Shown here: positions 6,389-10,094 of the stretch, in pieces | How positions within the stretch are numbered: position 1 is the stretch's first letter | Layout of the letters: every line of letters starts with the position of its first letter | NCBI GenBank assembly: GCA_035636095.1 | Contig: DASPZU010000013.1 | Coordinates: forward strand, 1 to 10,094 | Source of the DNA: Gp7-AA10 sp035636095 | GTDB lineage: Bacteria; Acidobacteriota; Thermoanaerobaculia; Gp7-AA8 | Direction: 5' to 3' | Length of the DNA: 10,094 nucleotides | The notes under the pieces: generated by a model | What the model saw: the letters and a program-made list of their open reading frames with translations, nothing else | Databases searched by the model: none | Told to the model about the DNA's origin: nothing | Position numbers and translations under genes: made by a program

Positions 6389-7495
6389 ATGGCATTCCAA
6401 CCTCGTGATTCGATTCAAGGCAGCGAGCTGGAACTGTTCACCAGGAAGATCGCGATCGTGGTCGCGTTTGCGGTTGCAGTGGCGATTCTGTGGGCAGCGC
6501 GCGACGTTCTCATCCTCATTTTCATCGCGGCCGTGCTGGCGGCGGGCATCTCGCCGGTCGTCCACCGCGTGCGCGTGTGGGGACGCTTGATGTTTCATCG
6601 CAACATCGCGCGCGGGACGGCGGTGCTGATTGTCTACCTGCCGTTTCTGATGGTGGCGTTGGCGCTGTTGATCTTCATGGTGCCGCGACTGGTCAGCGAC
6701 ATGCGCGCCCTCGGTGCGCAGTTGCCGGTGCTGCTCGAGAAGAACATTCTGACGCCTCTCGAGCGCTATGTTCCGATGGGAGGGGTGCGCGAGCTCCTCG
6801 CCGGCGGCATCAAACTGCCGCGAGCGAGCGTGATCTTTTATGTCCGCAGCGCAGCGACAGCCGTGGCGTCGTTCGTGATCGTCCTTTTCATGATCGGCTA
6901 CATGCTCATCGACGCGCAGCGGCTACGGAACCTGATTCTGCTCGTCTATCCGCCGGAGGTCCGCGCAGAACGTCGGGCGACGATGACGCGGATCTCGCGC
7001 AGGATGAGCGGCTGGCTGTCGGGGCAGCTCACGCTGGCGGTGATCATCGGCGTCGCGACGTTCATCGGGCTGCTGGCGCTGCGGATTCCATATGCGCTGC
7101 CGCTTGCGATCTTCGCCACCTTCGGCGAAATGGTGCCCGTCCTCGGTCCGATCATCGGCACGGCGCCGGCGCTGGCGATCGCGATTCTGCAATCGACATG
7201 GCAGTTCTGGTCGGTGCTGGCGATGGTGTTGATCCTTCAGAAATCCGAGAACCTCTTCATCGCGCCGCGGATCATGTCGCAGAAAGTGCTGATCTCGCCG
7301 CTGGCGGTCTTCGTCGCCTTCCTCGTCGGCGGCGCGCTGCTCGGCATCGTCGGCGCGCTCATGGCCATCCCGGCCGCCGTGATCGTGCAGGTGGCGTTCG
7401 AGGAAGTATTCATCGCACGCCGCGAGCGGCGGCAGGATGTCTCGCGCGCTGGAACGCTGACCAGGCGTCGGGCGTCAGACGTCAGGCGTCAGTAA
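6389..7495 (+). CDS. AI-2E family transporter (UPF0118/PerM-like membrane protein)
   Basis: 368-residue polytopic inner-membrane protein of the AI-2E transporter family (PF01594). Members have been linked to autoinducer-2 export, permease-like function or sodium/proton exchange, so the family name should not be read as a substrate assignment. Likely membrane segments are about 20-37, 39-57, 76-98, 155-176, 212-232, 234-250, 256-283 and 301-336. The family hallmark GEMVPVLGPIIGTAPALA lies at 246-263, with the conserved QKSENLFIAPRIM block at 284-296. The extramembrane stretch 99-153 between the third and fourth segments is typical. The start lies 6 bp after the thioredoxin stop without a clear Shine-Dalgarno sequence. 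Odd point: the last ten or so residues (RRRASDVRRQ) are encoded by a heptamer repeat array, so the native C-terminus has probably been replaced or extended. Confidence 0.92.
   Translation: MAFQPRDSIQGSELELFTRKIAIVVAFAVAVAILWAARDVLILIFIAAVLAAGISPVVHRVRVWGRLMFHRNIARGTAVLIVYLPFLMVALALLIFMVPRLVSDMRALGAQLPVLLEKNILTPLERYVPMGGVRELLAGGIKLPRASVIFYVRSAATAVASFVIVLFMIGYMLIDAQRLRNLILLVYPPEVRAERRATMTRISRRMSGWLSGQLTLAVIIGVATFIGLLALRIPYALPLAIFATFGEMVPVLGPIIGTAPALAIAILQSTWQFWSVLAMVLILQKSENLFIAPRIMSQKVLISPLAVFVAFLVGGALLGIVGALMAIPAAVIVQVAFEEVFIARRERRQDVSRAGTLTRRRASDVRRQ
7462..7492 (+). repeat. Left arm of inverted heptamer array (GGCGTCA units)
   Basis: Reads CA followed by GGCGTCG, GGCGTCA, GACGTCA, GGCGTCA and G, that is four 7-nt units. 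It matches the reverse complement of the array at 7652-7683 at 28 of 31 positions when aligned by eye. It overlaps the last codons of the AI-2E gene. Similar heptamer arrays recur in intergenic DNA of some high-GC genomes; whether this is a mobile element end is inference. Confidence 0.75.
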
Positions 7496-7651
7496 CCCAG
7501 GTGCAATTCGCTGGCTGGCTGCGACGGGCGACATTTCGTTTTACAGGCCCGCGGATCATTGCTCGAATTGGAAACGCAGATTGTCATATCGCAAGAACTC
7601 GAGTTCATTGACGTTCGGAAATCGCAAAATGCTAAACGGCCTATTACGCGA
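7496..7651. other. Intergenic spacer between the inverted heptamer arrays
   Basis: No gene is seen. The right half (about 7556-7640) is visibly more AT-rich than the flanking genes. It contains the perfect 12-bp palindrome GAACTCGAGTTC at 7595-7606. There is no transposase, no recognised riboswitch and no clear terminator. The arms on either side could pair to enclose this segment as a large loop. Confidence 0.5.
7595..7606. promoter_or_regulatory. Perfect 12-bp palindrome
   Basis: GAACTCGAGTTC is its own reverse complement. It lies about 90 bp before the start of the porin-like gene and in the middle third of the spacer between the inverted repeats. It could be an operator half-site pair for a dimeric regulator or the centre of a repeat element. 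No known regulator site is recognised. Confidence 0.3.
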
Positions 7652-7683
7652 CCTGACGCCTGACTCCTGACGCCTGACGCCTG
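7652..7683 (-). repeat. Right arm of inverted heptamer array (TGACGCC units)
   Basis: On the + strand it reads CC, then TGACGCC, TGACTCC, TGACGCC, TGACGCC and TG. This is the inverted copy of the array at 7462-7492 (28 of 31 matches). It ends 12 nt before the start of the porin-like gene and overlaps the place where a -35 element would lie. Confidence 0.75.
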
Positions 7684-7684
7684 T

Positions 7685-7690
7685 TACAAT
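7685..7690 (+). promoter_or_regulatory. Possible -10 box giving a leaderless porin transcript
   Basis: TACAAT fits the extended TANNNT consensus and ends 5 nt before the GTG at 7696. A transcript starting at the normal distance from it would begin at or beside the start codon. No Shine-Dalgarno sequence is present upstream of that GTG, which agrees with leaderless initiation. The -35 region is occupied by the heptamer array and has no good match at 17 nt. Confidence 0.35.
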
Positions 7691-7695
7691 CGCTC

Positions 7696-8991
7696 GTGCG
7701 CCGTTCTGCACTCCTCCTTTTCTTCGTACCGCTCCCTCTTCTCGCTCAAACGAGCGGGTGGACGTTTCGCAGCCGGATCGAGATCCGTGCGAATTATCGC
7801 GACACGAACGAAGCAAAGTTTCCACTGCGATTTCCCTTTCCCGCCATCCAGCTTCCGATCGGACAAACTGTGGGATTCGAGGAGACTGTCGACGCCGGGC
7901 ATCACGGTGAGCTCAGCGTGGCGCAGATCCGACTCGACGCCAATTACGGAAATGTCTTCGCAGCACACGTGCAGTTCCACGCTCAGGACAAATACCGGCG
8001 CAATCCGACCAGCGAAGATCGCCAAACCGACGCCGACGAGATCTGGCTTCGCTTCGGCCCCAAGCCCGACTTTCTCGATCGCCCTGCCGCCTCGTCGGTG
8101 TTTGTGCAGATGGGAAAGTTTCCGAAGATGGAGCGCCAGCCGATTCGACTGCTCGAAAGCTACGGTCTGGCGGCGACGGCATTCAATCGGTTCGAGGACG
8201 TCGGCTTCATGACCGGCGGCACTGTCGGGCGCAACCTCTATTGGCGCTTGCAGGGCACCAGCGGTAATCCTCTCTACTTTCGAGACCCGAACGCGCTGGC
8301 CGGCGACAACGGAATCAAGGAGCTTCTGTTGCCGCATCCAGATCCAAAACTGAAATCGGGGTTTCCGATCCTCTACAACACGGAGACAGAAGGTTACTCA
8401 TTGCAAACGGACCACGTGCAGTTCGGACAGGCGATCGGCTATCGCTGGCAGAACGATGCCCAGACCTTTGGATACGACGCCATCGTCTTTCACTACCGGC
8501 GCTCGATGTCGGATGCTGAGGACGCGCCGCTGACCGGGACGTTTTATGGTACGGATATCGATCTGCTCGAAGGACCGCTCGATAAGGGCCTTCCGCTGCA
8601 TGGAAACAAGAAAGAGGAAGTCGGCGCCCGCATCTACACCGAGTGGCACGCCTTGACATCGACAGCGCAATTCACGAAGCAGCACGTCGCGGGACTCATT
8701 CGTCAAGGCGAAGAAGTGGAGGCTGGTTACCAGATCCGATTCGGGAATCGCTGGATCCCATCCATTCAGCCGGCCGTCCGCTGGAGCGGCCTGCAGAATT
8801 TCTTCAAAGGCAATCCAACACTCTTTCCGGCGCCGAGCATCTGGTGGAATTGGACCAAGCTCGACTACGGAATTCGCATCGGCTTGCCGCACAGCAGCGA
8901 CCTCACGGTCGAGCGCGCCAAACACAACGTGGCCTCACCGAGAAAACTGGACATGAGCGAGACCCTCGTCACTTTGCGCGTCAGGCTCTGA
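7696..8991 (+). CDS. Porin-like outer-membrane beta-barrel protein
   Basis: 431 residues. Residues 1-17 form a Sec signal peptide (basic RR, then LLLFFVPLPLLA) with probable cleavage after Ala17 before QTSG. The mature part is rich in alternating hydrophobic/polar stretches with aromatic residues, such as WTFRSRIEIRANYRD, LYWRLQGTS and TLVTLRVRL. The protein ends in Leu within an amphipathic final strand, as expected for a barrel inserted by the Bam machinery. The segment VFVQMGKFPKMERQPIRLL (about 136-154), followed by FNRFEDVGFMTGG, recalls porins of the phosphate-selective/OprP group, but I cannot assign a family or solute. The GTG at 7696 is chosen because it starts the signal peptide directly; no Shine-Dalgarno sequence is seen. 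The NHLP-like small gene follows 41 bp later on the same strand. Confidence 0.7.
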   Translation: MRRSALLLFFVPLPLLAQTSGWTFRSRIEIRANYRDTNEAKFPLRFPFPAIQLPIGQTVGFEETVDAGHHGELSVAQIRLDANYGNVFAAHVQFHAQDKYRRNPTSEDRQTDADEIWLRFGPKPDFLDRPAASSVFVQMGKFPKMERQPIRLLESYGLAATAFNRFEDVGFMTGGTVGRNLYWRLQGTSGNPLYFRDPNALAGDNGIKELLLPHPDPKLKSGFPILYNTETEGYSLQTDHVQFGQAIGYRWQNDAQTFGYDAIVFHYRRSMSDAEDAPLTGTFYGTDIDLLEGPLDKGLPLHGNKKEEVGARIYTEWHALTSTAQFTKQHVAGLIRQGEEVEAGYQIRFGNRWIPSIQPAVRWSGLQNFFKGNPTLFPAPSIWWNWTKLDYGIRIGLPHSSDLTVERAKHNVASPRKLDMSETLVTLRVRL

Positions 8992-9010
8992 GACGGCCCG
9001 ACGATTGCTC

Positions 9011-9029
9011 TTCCTCCATGGGGGAGGAA
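9011..9029 (+). promoter_or_regulatory. Hairpin masking the Shine-Dalgarno of the small NHLP-like gene
   Basis: TTCCTCC (9011-9017) is the exact reverse complement of GGAGGAA (9023-9029), with the loop ATGGG. GGAGGAA is a near-ideal Shine-Dalgarno sequence, ending 3 nt before the ATG at 9033. The pair would therefore hide the ribosome site in a 7-bp stem, unless translation of the upstream region, a protein or temperature opens it. No run of T follows, so it is a poor terminator candidate. Confidence 0.5.
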
Positions 9030-9032
9030 ACG

Positions 9033-9257
9033 ATGCGCAATGAGATGATTGCAGCGGTAGTACGCCGCGCCATCGAACACCCGGAGTTCCGGCAGCGGCT
9101 GATCGACAATCCTCAGGAGGCTCTGGCCGCGCATGGGTTTGCACTCGAGAGGGTCGACCTCGCCGAAATCGACAAAATCCGCGCCCGGATGCACGACAGC
9201 GGCGATGACGAACAGCAGCTTGTATCGATCGCTGAAAATTACGGGTTAAAGCTGTAA
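9033..9257 (+). CDS. Small NHLP-clan-like protein (possible RiPP precursor, Os1348/Franean1_4349 type)
   Basis: 74 residues. The pattern IAAVVRRAIEHPEFRQRLI-DNPQEALAAHGF (residues 6-36) is that of nitrile-hydratase-like leader peptides and their small relatives: an RAxxxPEFRxxL helix, then NPxxAL and a Gly. In that clan the N-terminal part can act as a leader for ribosomally made, modified peptides, but many members have no known product. The C-terminal part (about 50-74, ARMHDSGDDEQQ then LVSIAENYGLKL) lacks Cys and a Gly-Gly cleavage site, so there is no obvious core. The ATG at 9033 has the strong GGAGGAA Shine-Dalgarno sequence; an in-frame ATG at 9018 lies before it and has none. No maturation enzyme or exporter is visible in the window. 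It could equally be a stand-alone small regulatory or structural protein. Confidence 0.6.
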   Translation: MRNEMIAAVVRRAIEHPEFRQRLIDNPQEALAAHGFALERVDLAEIDKIRARMHDSGDDEQQLVSIAENYGLKL

Positions 9258-9326
9258 CTATCCAGCCTTTCAGCCGTCCAAATCTCGGAATTTGTGTCAC
9301 ACCGGTCGGGTTCGCAAACGCATTCG

Positions 9327-10094
9327 ATGCGCTTTCTCTCGCTGAAAAACTGCATGATCGCGCTCCTCGCTGTTATGACGGCCACCCGGGCCTTCGCCAC
9401 GAATCCCTCCGCCCGTTACGAGACTCGGATGGTGTTCGATGTTCAGAGCTCGCGCATGATCCTGTTCGGCGGCATCACTGCCATCGACTCCGGGACCCGG
9501 AAGGCTTATCGGCTGAATGACACTTGGGAGTGGACTGGATCGCGATGGATTCAGCGGTTTCCGGTGCACACGCCGGTGGCGCGAGCGGCGCACGCGATGG
9601 TGTATGACTCGAATCGCTCGCAGACCGTAATATTCGGCGGCCGCGCAGACAAAAACGACCTGAACGAAACGTGGATCTACAAAAACGGCGATTGGAGCGA
9701 GCTGACTCCGGCCACATCACCATCACCGCGATTGCTGCCAGGCGCCGCGTTCGATCCGGTCCGCGATCGCACCGTCCTTTTCGGTGGAACGCAGACAAGC
9801 GCTGACGGGAAGACTCTCACTCCCGTCCACGACACGTGGGAATTCGACGGCACGACGTGGAAACAAATCGGAGGGGAGGGTCCTGCAGTCGCAAAGCCGC
9901 TTCTCGCTTACGACGCCGCGCGGAAGCAAATCATCATGCTGGGACTCGACTCCGCCACGGCGACGCAGATGTACGCCTATGACCCGGAGGCGGGAAACTG
10001 GAATCCGATCAAGCCGGCCACTCTCCCGCCCTGCGTCAATGAAGGGCAACTGACGTATCAGGAATCGAATCAGACGCTGGTCTACACCGGCGGC
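9327..10094 (+). CDS. Secreted Kelch-type beta-propeller protein (3' truncated)
   Basis: 256 codons are open to the right edge without a stop. Residues 1-24 form a Sec signal peptide (MRFLSLKN, then a hydrophobic stretch MIALLAVMTAT) with cleavage after AFA. Propeller repeats follow, each with a hydrophobic/Asp strand, an FGG or similar turn and a TW...W segment: MVFDVQSSRMILFGG with NDTWEW; MVYDSNRSQTVIFGG with NETWIY; AAFDPVRDRTVLFGG with HDTWEF; LLAYDAARKQIIMLG with MYAYDPEAGNW; and the start of a fifth, LTYQESNQTLVYTGG. This is the Kelch/galactose-oxidase propeller type, usually a binding or scaffold module in the periplasm or outside the cell; no catalytic domain is visible. ATG 9327 is preferred over the in-frame GTG at 9294 because the signal peptide starts there. 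The 69-bp gap to the previous gene shows no clear promoter. Confidence 0.85.
   Translation, partial: MRFLSLKNCMIALLAVMTATRAFATNPSARYETRMVFDVQSSRMILFGGITAIDSGTRKAYRLNDTWEWTGSRWIQRFPVHTPVARAAHAMVYDSNRSQTVIFGGRADKNDLNETWIYKNGDWSELTPATSPSPRLLPGAAFDPVRDRTVLFGGTQTSADGKTLTPVHDTWEFDGTTWKQIGGEGPAVAKPLLAYDAARKQIIMLGLDSATATQMYAYDPEAGNWNPIKPATLPPCVNEGQLTYQESNQTLVYTGG

Noticed and set aside
5906..6598. N-terminal extension of the GNAT frame across the thioredoxin gene
   Set aside because: Antisense to a clear thioredoxin and the start of AI-2E, composition unlike a protein domain; the GNAT fold begins at the GTG at 5905.
7462..7683. CRISPR-like repeats
   Set aside because: The units are 7 bp, contiguous and inverted between the two sites, with no regular unique spacers and no cas genes.
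7556..7825. 89-codon - strand frame across the repeat spacer
   Set aside because: Its translation is largely heptamer repeat (RRQESGVRSR-like) and it overlaps the porin gene start; it looks like read-through of non-coding repeat DNA.
8398..8925. 175-codon - strand frame opposite the porin-like gene
   Set aside because: The + strand frame has a signal peptide, barrel-like strands and a proper C-terminus; the antisense frame has no motif.
9018..9032. Earlier in-frame ATG for the NHLP-like gene
   Set aside because: It lies in the loop of the hairpin with no ribosome site upstream, whereas the ATG at 9033 has a strong GGAGGAA at normal spacing.
9292..9302. TTGTGTCACAC as a regulator operator
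   Set aside because: Only a 4-bp inverted repeat around one base; too short to distinguish from chance and unlike the CRP spacing.

Overview
The window looks like ordinary chromosome from a high-GC Gram-negative bacterium. There is a predicted outer-membrane beta-barrel protein with a Sec signal, and the single-chain 2-oxoglutarate decarboxylase/dehydrogenase fusion (Kgd type) replaces separate sucA and sucB genes. Together with GTG starts, short heptamer repeat arrays and an NHLP-clan-like small protein, this suggests Acidobacteriota or a similar phylum. That assignment is inference; no rRNA or other marker gene is present.

Layout. (1) 1-920, + strand: the end of an N4-(beta-N-acetylglucosaminyl)-L-asparaginase-family Ntn hydrolase, cut by the window edge. 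(2) 917-5905, - strand: a tight three-gene unit read from right to left. It holds a tandem-GNAT acetyltransferase, a PAP2 phosphatase whose GTG start overlaps the GNAT stop (GTGA), and kgd, which starts 10 bp after the PAP2 stop with its ribosome site embedded in that stop. kgd and the asparaginase converge with overlapping stop codons. (3) 5945-7495, + strand: a TrxC-type thioredoxin with an N-terminal zinc ribbon, and 6 bp later an AI-2E family membrane protein. (4) 7462-7683: two inverted arrays of a GGCGTCA-like heptamer about 160 bp apart; the left array forms the C-terminal codons of the AI-2E gene. (5) 7696-10094, + strand: a porin-like outer-membrane protein, a 74-residue NHLP-clan-like small protein whose Shine-Dalgarno sequence pairs perfectly with an upstream heptamer, and a secreted Kelch-type beta-propeller protein running off the right edge.

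Working together. kgd supplies the E1 and succinyltransferase activities of the TCA cycle; no lipoyl carrier or lpd is visible here. PAP2 and GNAT are tied to it by translational overlap rather than by an obvious shared pathway. Thioredoxin handles cytoplasmic disulfide reduction. The right end is an envelope and secretion-oriented group.

Most worth a second look: an AT-rich block of about 58 bp (about 26% GC) inside the high-GC kgd gene at conserved E1 codons; the inverted heptamer element; and the NHLP-like peptide with its apparently masked ribosome site. I see no convincing phage, transposase, CRISPR, tRNA or rRNA in the window. No intergenic gap exceeds about 200 bp.
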